64,000 bases of DNA from Saprospiraceae bacterium (GCA_029251525.1 JAQXDE010000038.1:186001-250000), one strand, 5' to 3'. Shown: positions 36,044 through 45,493, counted from the first letter of the stretch. Made by a program: numbers and translations. The notes: a model not told the origin generated them from the letters alone.

Positions 36044-37101
36044 TCAAATCTCTAAATAAGGCACCTTTTCCTCTCGTACACTTCTAATTTTTAAAAATTT
36101 AAGATGTGACTTCACCGCATCAAAAAGCGTTGAGTTAGAATAATAAGGCATCCCAAATTCATCACAAGTTTCCACTAAAATATTTGTCAAGTTTGGATAA
36201 TGAATATGACAAATATTCGGAAATAAATGATGAACTACATGATGATTAAATCCTCCAAATAAATTTGTAATTAATTTGTTATGTGTTGCGAAATCACAAG
36301 TGGTCACAATCTGATGCCTTACCCAAGATTGGGGCATTCCTCCGTTTTGATTAGGTTCAGAGTATACAGAATGCTCACCAATATGTGCTGAGATCAAGGC
36401 CATCGCAACAGTATAACTTGTACAAAAATGAAAAATCACAAAACCCAAAAGTATTTGGTGAGAATAAAATGGTAATAATAAAGTTGGCAAAAAAAAATAA
36501 TCGTCCAATAAATATTCTTTTTACCTAACAATAATTTTACATATTATATTTTAGGATGTTTGACGGAGGGTTTTCCACTGATATCCGTCTGAAGGAAATC
36601 CTTAAAATCTCGAAACATCAACCAAATTAAAGTATAAAAGAGATACAAAAATGGCATGTTTAAATATTGGTAACGATGGAAAGAGAAGAAAGGAGAGCTA
36701 GGGGAAATCCGAACTAAATTACTTTGCTTAATATCTCCATCCATATTTGGAATATTGACATGCGGATGGTGGGAATGCACATGTTTCAATCGCCATATGT
36801 ATCCACTCGCTCCTAAAAAGTCAAAAGTATATAGTAAAAAGTTGTTAATACTTTTATGTTTTGAAAAAGTACTATGTGCTGCATCGTGAGCAATATTTAG
36901 AGCAACAAAAATGGTCAACACACCGCTGATTGAATAGCAAAAATATAACTGTAAAATCGTCTGAGAAAAGAAAATACTAATAAAAGCTAAAAGGTAAGCT
37001 ATAATTAAAAATATCGCTTTCATTTTGGCAAAACCATTAGCTGTTTTTTTAATTTTATTTTTTCTAAAATATTGATTCACTCGGCTACGTAAGGTTTTCA
37101 A
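36044..37101 (-). pseudogene. Broken membrane fatty-acid desaturase gene
   Basis: Two pieces of one gene. The N-terminal piece (37101-36544) has membrane segments, the first two histidine boxes HDAAH and HVHSHH, and ends at TAA (36544-36546). The same frame then continues YVKLLLGKKNIYWTIIFF and is thrown out of frame in an A9 homopolymer (36490-36498 on the plus strand), after which LPTLLLPFYSHQILLGF, HIGEHSVYSE and the third box HHVVHHLFPN follow. Family knowledge: three histidine clusters bind the di-iron centre of acyl-CoA/acyl-lipid front-end desaturases. All three boxes survive, but one nonsense codon and one frameshift separate them. Recently inactivated is the best reading; the homopolymer lesion alone could be a sequencing error, the TAA less easily. 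Confidence 0.85.
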
Positions 37102-37177
37102 AAATAAAATGTCACCTTGTTATATTTAAATTTTAATTCTTTCATTTCAGTTGAGTTTATATTTTTTTTAAAAAAAA

Positions 37178-37812
37178 TCAGGCAACACATCTTCCAAACC
37201 ATACTTTCAAATCAATTGATTCATCTTCTCTATTGTCGTAAAATTCAAAACCAAAGCGTTCGTAAATTGGAACCAATCGTTCCTCAGTCGTTTCCATATA
37301 AATCGGTAAACTTAACTCAGAGCCTTTCGAAGTGATATATTCCTTCGCCTCCATCAAACCATTAAGACCATTATAATCTTTTTTTTGAGCTAAAAACCAA
37401 CGTATAAAAAGTCTCGATCTTGGTATTTTTGAATTTGTAAAGCTCTTGTTTTTCGAATCAATTTTTCACGTTTTAATACTTGACCTATTCGACTGACTCC
37501 GATTACAAAGAAAGCCAAATACAAATAATGTAACCAATCCCGAAAAGAAAAATAGTGTACACTTTTTCGATAAAATAACAAGAGTGTAGATTGATCTTTT
37601 GGTTCAAAAATACCTCCAATTTTTTTAACCATAAAATAGCAATAAGCAATTACGGCTTTGATTCCTTTTGGAAAATTATTTCTATTTTTCCCAATTAAAG
37701 CATGTATTCGTTCATTATCTTGAAATACAGTACATAAAATTTTAATGGCTTTTTTGTCTTCCGAATCAATTCGAAATAGATAGGATGAAAGGTTAAGGTG
37801 CATAATCCACAT
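37178..37812 (-). pseudogene. Frameshifted GNAT-type acetyltransferase
   Basis: The first 140 codons (from 37812, MWIMHLNLSSYLF) read as the N-terminal and middle part of a GNAT protein, ending YQDRDFLYVGF then TAG at 37390. In the next frame the sequence continues LAQKKDYNGLNGLMEAKEYI, TSKGSELSLPIYMETTEERL, VPIYERFGFEFYDNRED to a TGA at 37178-37180. ETTEERLVPIYERFGFE is the classic C-terminal GNAT strand-helix. One missing base in the short homopolymer at 37392-37396 would rejoin the frames. It lies 76 bp before the broken desaturase, same strand. Confidence 0.8.
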
Positions 37813-38028
37813 TTTTTCAGGTAAAGAAATCAGATTTCAATTATTCGACTGTTTCCGTCAATATCAAGTGTAAAATGTGGTTTTTGAAAATCTGTATTTT
37901 ATTAGATATGAATAAAAACTTTTAGAGTATTATACCTTAGAGAGTTTTTATTTATTTTACTTGCATGGTTATTCCAAGTAGCCAGTTAAATAAAGTATCA
38001 TTTAGTCCACAGTTTCCAATTCCAAAAT

Positions 38029-39051
38029 TTATTTCTTCTTTTCAATAGGATTTAAGTGTAAAATTTCTTCTGCAAAATCATAGGTTTTCTTTCTTACTGT
38101 TTCAAAATTTTCATTCCAAAGTGGACTTGCTAATACATGATTTGTTGCGTCATCGAAAGCTACTTTTCGTTTTTTAGTTTCAGGTGTTCCGAGCTGTTCG
38201 TACATTTCTAACATTCGATTTACAGAAACTACTTTATCCTGAATTTTTTCATTTTTGTACCAATATCCCATAAAAAGAGGTTGACTGATTTTATTGAAAT
38301 TTTCTTCTGTCATCCCTACATCAAGTAAAGATTTTAAAGCAATAGCTGCTTCCAATCGGTATTTGTGAGTAACCAGATTATCGGTTCCTTCATTTGGTAC
38401 CCATGAATTATAATTACTTCCATTTACAAATCTACCCAATTGTAGCCCCCATTGTTGAGTGAGCAACCAAGCATCTTTATTCGCAATATCAATGTTGGGA
38501 GAATAATTAATCAAGGAATGAATATTTGGGTTTTCAGAGGCTAAAAGAAGTGCAGCCGTACAACCTGTAGAAGTTCCCATTATAATTACTTTTTCACCAA
38601 GTTGTTCTCCTATTGCGATTGCTCGTTTAGCAGATTTAATAAATTTTTCTGCTGTCCAATCAAGTAATGCTTCTTCTTCATTTAGCCCATGACCATATAA
38701 TCTAGCCAAGTATAAATTGCAACCATATCGTTTTGCAAAATCTTTATGCATTGGTGAACCTTCGCCTTGACTTGCTGAAAAGCCATGTAAATAAACTAGT
38801 GAAAAAGGAGTTTTCTTTTTCAAGGTATCATTCACCCAAATAATTCTAGCTTCATTATCATCTCTTAAATTGAGATGTAATTTTTCTTTAGCATTGATTT
38901 CTTTTTCCAATTCAATCAAGTTTGGATTAGCTGAAATTGGATTTAAGTCTAAATGAGGAATTGGGGTTTTTGGTCCTAAAAGATAAATGACCATTATTAA
39001 TACGATTAAACCCAACAATACTTTTACAAATCTAAAAATAAGTTTTTTCAT
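38029..39051 (-). CDS. Membrane-anchored alpha/beta hydrolase
   Basis: Seen: an N-terminal membrane segment (MKKLIFRFVKVLLGLIVLIM), then an alpha/beta-hydrolase domain of the serine aminopeptidase S33/monoacylglycerol-lipase type: the oxyanion loop LHGFSASQGEG, the nucleophile elbow GTSTG in VIIMGTSTGCTAALLLA, and the C-terminal DDATNHV block with the catalytic His. The frame is open to an ATG at 39111, but the downstream ATG at 39051 starts directly with the membrane anchor and is preferred (340 residues). Acts at the membrane on an ester or amide; substrate unknown. Confidence 0.85.
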   Translation of the reverse strand: MKKLIFRFVKVLLGLIVLIMVIYLLGPKTPIPHLDLNPISANPNLIELEKEINAKEKLHLNLRDDNEARIIWVNDTLKKKTPFSLVYLHGFSASQGEGSPMHKDFAKRYGCNLYLARLYGHGLNEEEALLDWTAEKFIKSAKRAIAIGEQLGEKVIIMGTSTGCTAALLLASENPNIHSLINYSPNIDIANKDAWLLTQQWGLQLGRFVNGSNYNSWVPNEGTDNLVTHKYRLEAAIALKSLLDVGMTEENFNKISQPLFMGYWYKNEKIQDKVVSVNRMLEMYEQLGTPETKKRKVAFDDATNHVLASPLWNENFETVRKKTYDFAEEILHLNPIEKKK

Positions 39052-39111
39052 GTTTTTATTGCAAAAATAGAAAATGGTTTGGATTAAAAGTAACAAAGGA
39101 ATTGTTTCCAT

Positions 39112-39585
39112 ATTTTCGAGATGCCCCTTTCATCTTTTATAGAATAATATTTAACAATTACTATTTGATGGAGGATTTTGTAATCGTCAGCCTTATAATT
39201 TATTATCTCTTTAATGTTTGTGACTAAAATTAAAACGAATTTTCCAGTAGTCAGCTGGATTAAAAATCTTTCGCTAATGTTAATGATATCTGTTCCTATA
39301 ATTTCATCAATATTTGATATTCTGAAGTAATAAGTTATTGCACTACTTGATTTTAATTAGCTGAGTTTACCAAATTTAATGTTCGATAAAAATCATGGAC
39401 AATTGGCGAATTATAATAATCTTGTAAAACACTTAAACGAATATTCCGTTAAATGAAAAAAAGTTCTAATTTTAAATGGTTGAAAAAGTTGTACAAGAGG
39501 AAAAGATATGAGGAAAAGAATTAACTTAAAATAAATAAATTTAAAATAGTAATATAGTTAATATCATTAACGATCACGTTTTCCA
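39112..39585. other. Divergent intergenic stretch
   Basis: 474 bases between the hydrolase (minus) and meaB (plus). A 25-codon plus-strand frame near 39378 (FDKNHGQLANYNNLVKHL) looks protein-like but is too short to call. No promoter placed. Confidence 0.4.
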
Positions 39586-40671
39586 ATGAGTTCCTCTAAA
39601 AATAATAATAATAAAGACCATTCGTCAAAATCTTTTCCCAGCTCGGTAAATCCAGATGCTGTCCAATATTTTTTGCATAAAAAGAAAAAGAAACGAACTG
39701 TTGAGGATTTTGTCAAAGGAATTATCAAAGGTGATCGAATTATTTTAAGCCAAGCCATTACTCTAGTAGAGAGTTCTAGGCTTTCTGACCAAAATAAAGC
39801 TCAAAAAATTATTGAGGCTTGCTTACCTTATTCAGAAAATTCTGTTCGGATAGGAATTACAGGTATTCCTGGAGTTGGAAAAAGTACCTTTATCGAAGCA
39901 CTTGGACAACATGTTATTGCTAAAAAAAAGAAGGTAGCAGTTTTGGCAATTGATCCATCGAGTAGTGTGACAAAAGGAAGTATCCTTGGGGATAAGACAC
40001 GTATGAATGATTTGTCTTTGGAAAAAAATGCTTTTATCCGACCTTCTCCAGCAGGCAGTTCATTGGGAGGAGTAGCTCGGAAAACTAGAGAGACTATTTT
40101 ACTCTGTGAAGCGGCTGGTTTTGAAACTATTTTTGTCGAAACAGTAGGTGTTGGCCAATCAGAAACTGCCGTACATTCGATGGTTGATTTTTTCCTATTG
40201 TTGCTTGTTCCAGGAGCAGGGGATGAGTTACAAGGAATTAAAAGAGGAATCGTTGAGATGGCTGATATTTTAGCTGTTAATAAAGCAGATGGAGGTCAAA
40301 TTGATGCGGCAAAAAATGCTCGAAGAGAATATCGTAATGCATTACACCTGATGCCCCTGAAAGAAAGTGGTGTGAATCCAAAAGTTTTAATTTGCTCTGC
40401 CATGGAACAAACTGGAATTGCTGAAATTTGGAAATTAATTTTGATTAATCAACAGTTGACGCGGAAAAATAAGTTTTTTTATAAAAAAAGAAAAGAGCAA
40501 TCTCTGTTTTGGTTACATGAACAGATAGGTAACGGGTTGAAAGACTTTTTTTATAAAAATGAAAAAATAAAAAAGCGATTAGAAGAAATTGAAAAAGAGG
40601 TTCTAGAGGGAAGACGAAATTCGTTTAATGCAGCAGATGAATTGTTAAATATGTTTTTAGACAAAAAATAG
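39586..40671 (+). CDS. meaB: Methylmalonyl-CoA mutase-associated GTPase MeaB
   Basis: A P-loop G3E GTPase that guards and reloads the B12 cofactor of methylmalonyl-CoA mutase. Seen: Walker A GIPGVGKST at residues 93-101; AIDPSSSVTKGSILGDKTRM with the base-switch region; FVETVGVGQSE (Walker B/switch); and the guanine-specifying NKAD. Its first 40 residues are a Ser/Asn/Lys-rich extension. 361 residues. The mutase subunit genes are not in the window, so it is unlinked here. An intrinsic terminator begins directly after the stop codon. Confidence 0.93.
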   Translation: MSSSKNNNNKDHSSKSFPSSVNPDAVQYFLHKKKKKRTVEDFVKGIIKGDRIILSQAITLVESSRLSDQNKAQKIIEACLPYSENSVRIGITGIPGVGKSTFIEALGQHVIAKKKKVAVLAIDPSSSVTKGSILGDKTRMNDLSLEKNAFIRPSPAGSSLGGVARKTRETILLCEAAGFETIFVETVGVGQSETAVHSMVDFFLLLLVPGAGDELQGIKRGIVEMADILAVNKADGGQIDAAKNARREYRNALHLMPLKESGVNPKVLICSAMEQTGIAEIWKLILINQQLTRKNKFFYKKRKEQSLFWLHEQIGNGLKDFFYKNEKIKKRLEEIEKEVLEGRRNSFNAADELLNMFLDKK

Positions 40672-40698
40672 GACAGCTAATTAGCTGTCACTTTTTTT
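40672..40698 (+). terminator. Intrinsic terminator of meaB
   Basis: Perfect palindrome GACAGCTAATTAGCTGTC (40672-40689) followed by a T-tract two bases later. It starts directly at the end of the meaB stop codon. Confidence 0.85.
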
Positions 40699-40800
40699 AT
40701 AAATCAAATTTGCGTTAAATATAGGTATAAACGTTGTATTGCAAATAAATATAATGCGAACTTACCAAGTATTTAATAACTAAATAAAACTATTTTGACC

Positions 40801-41007
40801 ATGAAAGTTGGTACAAAAACACTTCAGGTAATTCAATCTGCTACAGCTGCTCCACTAGCAAAATGTGCTAGAATGTTAGCTAAGGGAAAGTGAAAAGAAG
40901 TACTTTTTCAAAGTATGTTAGATCCTGACTCATTTATGAAAGGCCCTTTTATTTCAATGGTTTCTGGAAACGGTCAGGTGAAAAAAATCAATAATAGTTT
41001 AAATTAG
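40801..41007 (+). pseudogene. Small protein gene with an internal TGA
   Basis: From ATG 40801 a frame runs 68 codons to TAG 41005, interrupted only by TGA at codon 31 (40891-40893). Upstream of it: MKVGTKTLQVIQSATAAPLA then KCARMLAKGK. Downstream: KEVLFQSMLDPDSFMKGPFI then SMVSGNGQVKKINNSLN. The protein-like composition on both sides and a dedicated terminator at 41032-41069 suggest a real small gene with a nonsense codon (TGG to TGA would restore KGKWKEV). It could also be a 30-residue peptide ending at the TGA. Family not recognised. Confidence 0.45.
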
Positions 41008-41031
41008 AAGAATCAAATTGTTTTTATTGAG

Positions 41032-41069
41032 AGAAGGTCATGATTTTAAGTAATCATGACCTTCTTTTT
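41032..41069 (+). terminator. Intrinsic terminator after the small gene
   Basis: Fourteen-base perfect arms, AGAAGGTCATGATT (41032-41045) and its complement (41052-41065), a six-base loop, then a T-tract. It lies 25 bases after the stop of the 68-codon frame. Confidence 0.9.
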
Positions 41070-41296
41070 GAAAGGTTGAAATATTTCATAGGTTTTTAGC
41101 CTAATGGGTGAAAAAATTGAAATGGTTATCGAGATCTGAACTATTTAAGTAATGACTAGCTATTGTTTACTATAAGAAAGTGCCTCTATTTTATTGTTTA
41201 TTGTTTTTTATTTGGGATTTCAATAGTGGAGGAAGAATGGAAAATATCATTGATTTAAATTTTAATTTTAGATTCTAAACAATTATCGAAAAATAT

Positions 41297-41304
41297 TACT
41301 TTTG
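41297..41304 (+). promoter_or_regulatory. Promoter -7 element for fahA
   Basis: TACTTTTG fits TAnnTTTG and lies 30 bases before the ATG at 41335. No clear -33 TTG at the usual spacing. Confidence 0.5.
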
Positions 41305-41334
41305 TAATTATATTCTTCATCAAATAAAAATAGA

Positions 41335-42621
41335 ATGATCAGAGCAAATAATCCAACTTTGAGTTCTTGGGTCGCAGTACCACTGGGAAGTGATTTTCCA
41401 ATACAAAATTTACCTTTTGGAATTTTTAAAACAAAAGGTGAAAAGCCGAGAGTTTGTTCTGCAATTGGAGATTATGTGGTTGATTTGGCAAAAGTAAATG
41501 ATTTGGCATTTTTTGCAGATTTAGAAATTCCTAAATCAATTTTTTATAATCAATATATCAATGATTTTATGGCTTTGGGGAAAGATGTGACAAGAGCAGT
41601 TCGAGACCGACTTTCAGAAATCTTGGATGAAAATGAAACTAAGTGGAATAGTCGTGAGATGGCTAAGCATATTTTTTATAAAATGGATGAAGTAGAATTG
41701 TTGATACCTATTCAGATAGGAGATTATACTGATTTTTATTCGAGTATCGAGCATGCGACAAATGTAGGAATAATGTTTCGAGACCCTGCTAATGCACTAT
41801 TGCCAAATTGGAAACATTTGCCAGTAGGCTATCATGGAAGGGCTTCTTCAATCGTTGTTTCAGGGACGGAAATTAAAAGACCTAAAGGTCAACAGATTCC
41901 TAAGGATTCAAAGCAACCGGTTTATGGACCATGTAAATTATTGGATTTTGAATTAGAAATGGGATTTGTAATTGGTCAAAAAACTAACTTAGGAGATACC
42001 GTTTCAATTCAAAAAGCAGAAGATTATATTTTTGGGATGTGTCTGTTTAATGATTGGTCAGCACGTGATATTCAAAAATGGGAGTATGTTCCTTTAGGAC
42101 CTTTTTTAGGGAAAAATTTTGCATCGACTATGTCTCCTTGGATTGTAGTTATGGATGCGCTTGAGCCGTTTAGAGTTCCAGGACCAGTTCAAGATCCGCC
42201 CGTTTTACCCTATTTAAAATATGATGGTGATAAAAATTATGATATAAATTTAGCAGTTAAAATTAAGCCAGAAGGAAGTAGATCAACTATAGTTTCAGAA
42301 TCCAATTTTAAGTACATGTATTGGAATATGAGTCAACAATTGACACATCACACAGTTAATGGTTGTAATATAAATGTTGGTGATTTGTATGCTTCGGGAA
42401 CGATTAGTGGAAAAACACCAGAATCTTATGGTTCCATGTTGGAAATCAGTTGGCAAGGGACTAAGGCGGTTCAAATGGCTGACGGAACAGAACGTAAATT
42501 CATTGCCGATGGAGATACTGTCATTTTAGAAGGATGGTGTGAAAAAGATGGAGTTCGTATCGGCTTCGGAGAAGCTGTAGGGAAAGTTTTACCAGCAGAT
42601 GAGGAAGATTTGCTCACATAA
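41335..42621 (+). CDS. fahA: Fumarylacetoacetase
   Basis: Last step of tyrosine/homogentisate breakdown: splits fumarylacetoacetate to fumarate and acetoacetate. Seen: the N-terminal SH3-like domain (1-115) and the FAH catalytic domain, with DFYSSIEHATNVGIMFR (metal-binding Asp), LPVGYHGRASSIVVSGT (substrate Tyr and catalytic His region), DFELEMGFVIG (metal-binding Glu pair) and FNDWSARDIQKWEYVPLGPF. 428 residues, typical. No other tyrosine-degradation gene is adjacent. Its own promoter element lies at 41297. Confidence 0.96.
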   Translation: MIRANNPTLSSWVAVPLGSDFPIQNLPFGIFKTKGEKPRVCSAIGDYVVDLAKVNDLAFFADLEIPKSIFYNQYINDFMALGKDVTRAVRDRLSEILDENETKWNSREMAKHIFYKMDEVELLIPIQIGDYTDFYSSIEHATNVGIMFRDPANALLPNWKHLPVGYHGRASSIVVSGTEIKRPKGQQIPKDSKQPVYGPCKLLDFELEMGFVIGQKTNLGDTVSIQKAEDYIFGMCLFNDWSARDIQKWEYVPLGPFLGKNFASTMSPWIVVMDALEPFRVPGPVQDPPVLPYLKYDGDKNYDINLAVKIKPEGSRSTIVSESNFKYMYWNMSQQLTHHTVNGCNINVGDLYASGTISGKTPESYGSMLEISWQGTKAVQMADGTERKFIADGDTVILEGWCEKDGVRIGFGEAVGKVLPADEEDLLT

Positions 42622-42696
42622 AAAATTAAAATCCAAGGGTTTAATTTTTTACTGGACTCAGGGTTTGTATTCAAAAGCCAAATTTATTTTAAGATT

Positions 42697-43242
42697 TTGA
42701 AACTTAAAGTACTTATTAAAAGCCTCCGAGATTTTCGAGTCTTCCATCGATGGATGGGATTGACTTTGGCTTTTCTATTAATTATAAGTGCGGTGACTGG
42801 AGTTTTATTAGCTTTAAAAAAAGATGTTGATATTATTCAACCTCCAACTCAAAGAGGAATGAGTGATAACTTGATGGAATGGAAATCACTTGGTGAAATT
42901 AACTCAATTGCTGAGAGTGCATTGCATAATGCTTATCCTGAACAAAAAGAAAATTTTGTAGACCGAATGGATATTCGACCATCCAAAGGGATTGTAAAAA
43001 TATTATTTGAAGATGGAAATTGGGAAGTGCAAGTCGATGGGAAATCAGGAGAAGTGTTGTCAATAGATAAAAGGTATTCCGACTGGATAGAAAGTTTGCA
43101 TGATGGATCTATTATCTCAGATGGGTTCAAATTGGTTTCAATGAATTTTTTAGGAATGGGACTTTTGTTTTTAATTTTTACGGGCCTTTGGTTATGGTAT
43201 GGGCCAAGGCGAATTCGAATAAAAAAAAGAGTAAAAAATTGA
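42697..43242 (+). CDS. PepSY-associated membrane protein
   Basis: Seen: an N-terminal membrane segment preceded by the typical FRVFHRWMGLTLAFLLIISAVTG pattern of PepSY-TM proteins (given in part: HRWMGL...TGVLLALKK), a roughly 110-residue periplasmic PepSY-like domain, and a C-terminal membrane segment ending WLWYGPRRIRIKKR. 181 residues; the larger relatives in iron-uptake clusters have four segments, so this is a short form. The start is TTG at 42697; no ATG lies upstream in frame. Convergent with the DUF2279 gene, 10 bp apart. Function unknown; flavin or iron reduction is a family-level guess. Confidence 0.8.
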   Translation: MKLKVLIKSLRDFRVFHRWMGLTLAFLLIISAVTGVLLALKKDVDIIQPPTQRGMSDNLMEWKSLGEINSIAESALHNAYPEQKENFVDRMDIRPSKGIVKILFEDGNWEVQVDGKSGEVLSIDKRYSDWIESLHDGSIISDGFKLVSMNFLGMGLLFLIFTGLWLWYGPRRIRIKKRVKN

Positions 43243-43252
43243 ATACCGTTGT

Positions 43253-44284
43253 TTAAAAATAAATTGGTAAAAATCGTACGTTCCCTAAAGTGGTAAATTC
43301 CAGTGTTGGTGAGGGAATTTTTATCCAATTAAGGATGCTAAATACTGTTTTTAAAAATCGACTTTTCGTTTTTATCTTCATCAAATCGATATCAAACGAA
43401 AAATAAAGCTGACTATATCGAGGATAAATATTTGGATTACGTTGATATTGAATTCCCGTTTTTTCCTCTGTCCAATTGTAATTAAAGCCTTCATACATAT
43501 TTTGAGCACCATAACCTATCGCAATATTTAACCACTGCGGAAATCGCGTATCTTTTCTCTTAATAAAGGAATGAATGTTAAAAGAGAACCAATTTGTCTG
43601 AGCATTATAATCTTTTAAAAGCGTTTCGGGAAAACGACTTCCATAAAGTGAGTGTGCTCGTTCTCGATAAGTCGTCGTGTGTATACCATCGACCGAAGTT
43701 AAAATATCAGTAGAATAGGAGGGAACTGTTGAAGAAACTTTCATAATAATTCGTTGTTCCTTCCAGGCCAATTCTTGCCCTACAAACAATCCAATCCCTA
43801 AAGTATTAAATGCAACATCAGGAATTGAAAATCCCCATTTGGCAGAATATCCATCCATTACTTCAATCGTTCCTTGCAGCAAAAAACTTAAACCAGCTCC
43901 TGTCCACATCGCTCTTCTTCTTTTCATTCCCGTCCATTTTGCGCCGGTGAATAACCAATTGGTATAATTATAAGCAGTAAAAGTATGTCCCATCTTATCT
44001 ACATGATTCCATTCTCCAAGGTCATTAAAAAGTTGAAAACTACTTCGCTCTGTTTCCGCATACCAAATTTTGTTAAGACCAATTATTGCCGAGCCATAAA
44101 TAGTCGCACCAATCGCAGAACAAGTCCAAAATCGTTCTTTATGCAAAGTATCAGCAGGTTGGAGGAAAGGTATTTTTTCTTTTATTTCAATTTCTAATGA
44201 TTGTGCAAGATTATTTGTCCCGGATAATAGGAATAAAGGCAGAAGAAAAAAATGGAGAAAATATTTACGTTTATTAAATTTCAA
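43253..44284 (-). CDS. DUF2279 family exported protein
   Basis: Seen: a signal peptide (about 1-27, ending NNLAQS); then a segment with ATIYGSAIIGLNKIWY, HVDKMGHTFTAYNYTNWLF and GFSIPDVAFNTLGIGLF, the core of DUF2279 (YfiM-like outer-membrane lipoprotein relatives); then a C-terminal half rich in aromatic beta-strand pattern that may be membrane-embedded. 343 residues. Function unknown. No other gene in the same direction is close. Confidence 0.82.
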   Translation of the reverse strand: MKFNKRKYFLHFFLLPLFLLSGTNNLAQSLEIEIKEKIPFLQPADTLHKERFWTCSAIGATIYGSAIIGLNKIWYAETERSSFQLFNDLGEWNHVDKMGHTFTAYNYTNWLFTGAKWTGMKRRRAMWTGAGLSFLLQGTIEVMDGYSAKWGFSIPDVAFNTLGIGLFVGQELAWKEQRIIMKVSSTVPSYSTDILTSVDGIHTTTYRERAHSLYGSRFPETLLKDYNAQTNWFSFNIHSFIKRKDTRFPQWLNIAIGYGAQNMYEGFNYNWTEEKTGIQYQRNPNIYPRYSQLYFSFDIDLMKIKTKSRFLKTVFSILNWIKIPSPTLEFTTLGNVRFLPIYF

Positions 44285-44505
44285 AATCGGTTGTTTTAAA
44301 TGGAAAGAGTGATAATTTTAGTAAAAATAAATTAAATTTAGTTCGAATATCTATTTTACTAGTGATTTCATAGAAAAGTATAAACTACTTGAGGTGAAAT
44401 TTTGTACCATTGTAGAATATTTATTCTTTTTGAAAAATAACAATCTTGTTTACGTACAAAACTTCGAAAAGGATTAGTTTTTTAAAATAACAAAATCATA
44501 CAAAT

Positions 44506-45336
44506 ATGAGTCAAGTACCTTCTAATCAAGGAAAATTAATTAGCTTCGGTGTAATGGCATTTTTTGCCTTAGTTGTTTTACTTACACTTTCTGGAAGTAT
44601 TTTTAGAACAATTCAACCAGGGGAGAATGCAGTTCTCTTTAAACGTTTTGGTGGAGGATTGGATACTGAAAATGTCAAAGGTCAAGGTTTTCTTATAATC
44701 GCTCCATGGAACAGATTGATTACTTATGATACACGAACGAAAGAAGCATTCGAGGAAATGTCAGTACTCTCTAAAAATGGTTTAACAATCGCTGTTGAAT
44801 TATCCTATCGGTATCAGCCAATCACTAAAAGTATTGGGCTTTTACATGAGGAAATTGGTCCTAATTATTTGGAGGTAATTGTTAAACCAGAAATTAGGTC
44901 TGCAACGAGAGAGGTAATAGGGAAATACCTTCCAGAAGAATTATATTCCACCAAACGGGAAGCTATTCAGGATGAGATATTAGAACGAACAAAAGAAAAA
45001 GTTGGAAAGAAACATATCGTCTTAGATGAAGTTTTGATTCGTGAAGTAGCATTACCAGCAAGTCTAAAAGTGGCTATTGAAAAAAAGTTAGAGGAAGAGC
45101 AATTGTCTTTTCAGTTTGAATTTAAATTGGATCGAGAACGAAAAGAAGCAGAGCGTAAAATTATTGAAGCAACTGCGAAAGCAGAAGCAAATAGAATTTT
45201 GAATGCCAGTTTGACATCTAATATTTTGAAGGATAAAGGTATCGAAGCAACTTTAGAATTAGCTAAATCTCCTAATTCAAAAGTAGTGGTTGTGGGTGGA
45301 GCAGAAGGAGGATTGCCTTTGATTTTAGGAAATTAA
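44506..45336 (+). CDS. Prohibitin-like SPFH/Band 7 membrane protein
   Basis: Seen: one N-terminal membrane segment (about 10-32), then the SPFH domain (35-210) with IQPGENAVLFKRFGGGLD, GFLIIAPWNRLITYDTRTKE and EIRSATREVIGKYLPEELYS, then an Ala/Glu-rich helical region (LDRERKEAERKIIEATAKAE). 276 residues, close in order and size to mitochondrial prohibitins. Family knowledge: forms ring-like oligomers in membranes and influences protease or lipid organisation. No FtsH or NfeD gene is beside it. Followed by a strong terminator at 45395-45440. Confidence 0.93.
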   Translation: MSQVPSNQGKLISFGVMAFFALVVLLTLSGSIFRTIQPGENAVLFKRFGGGLDTENVKGQGFLIIAPWNRLITYDTRTKEAFEEMSVLSKNGLTIAVELSYRYQPITKSIGLLHEEIGPNYLEVIVKPEIRSATREVIGKYLPEELYSTKREAIQDEILERTKEKVGKKHIVLDEVLIREVALPASLKVAIEKKLEEEQLSFQFEFKLDRERKEAERKIIEATAKAEANRILNASLTSNILKDKGIEATLELAKSPNSKVVVVGGAEGGLPLILGN

Positions 45337-45394
45337 ATCCAACGCTTAAAAAAAGATAAACTGTACTTACGTTAAAGAATAGTTTATTTTGAAA

Positions 45395-45440
45395 ATAAAA
45401 AAGGTTCAAAGGCAGCAAATCTGTTTTTGAACCTTTTTTT
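45395..45440. terminator. Bidirectional intrinsic terminator
   Basis: AAAAAAGGTTCAAA (from 45397) pairs with TTTGAACC plus a T-run ending at 45440. It lies between the prohibitin-like gene (plus) and the lipoprotein gene (minus) and has A- and T-tracts on both sides. Confidence 0.85.
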
Positions 45441-45493
45441 CTGCAGGTATTTTGATTAACTAAATAATTTTAAACTGACTAAAGAGATTTGTA

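Noticed and set aside
36490-36498. Programmed frameshift in the desaturase gene
   Set aside because: The A9 tract could be slippery, but the separate in-frame TAA upstream is not explained by frameshifting at that site.
40891-40893. TGA in the small gene as a recoded (selenocysteine or tryptophan) codon
   Set aside because: Other genes in the window use TGA as an ordinary stop, and no SECIS-like structure was seen right after it.
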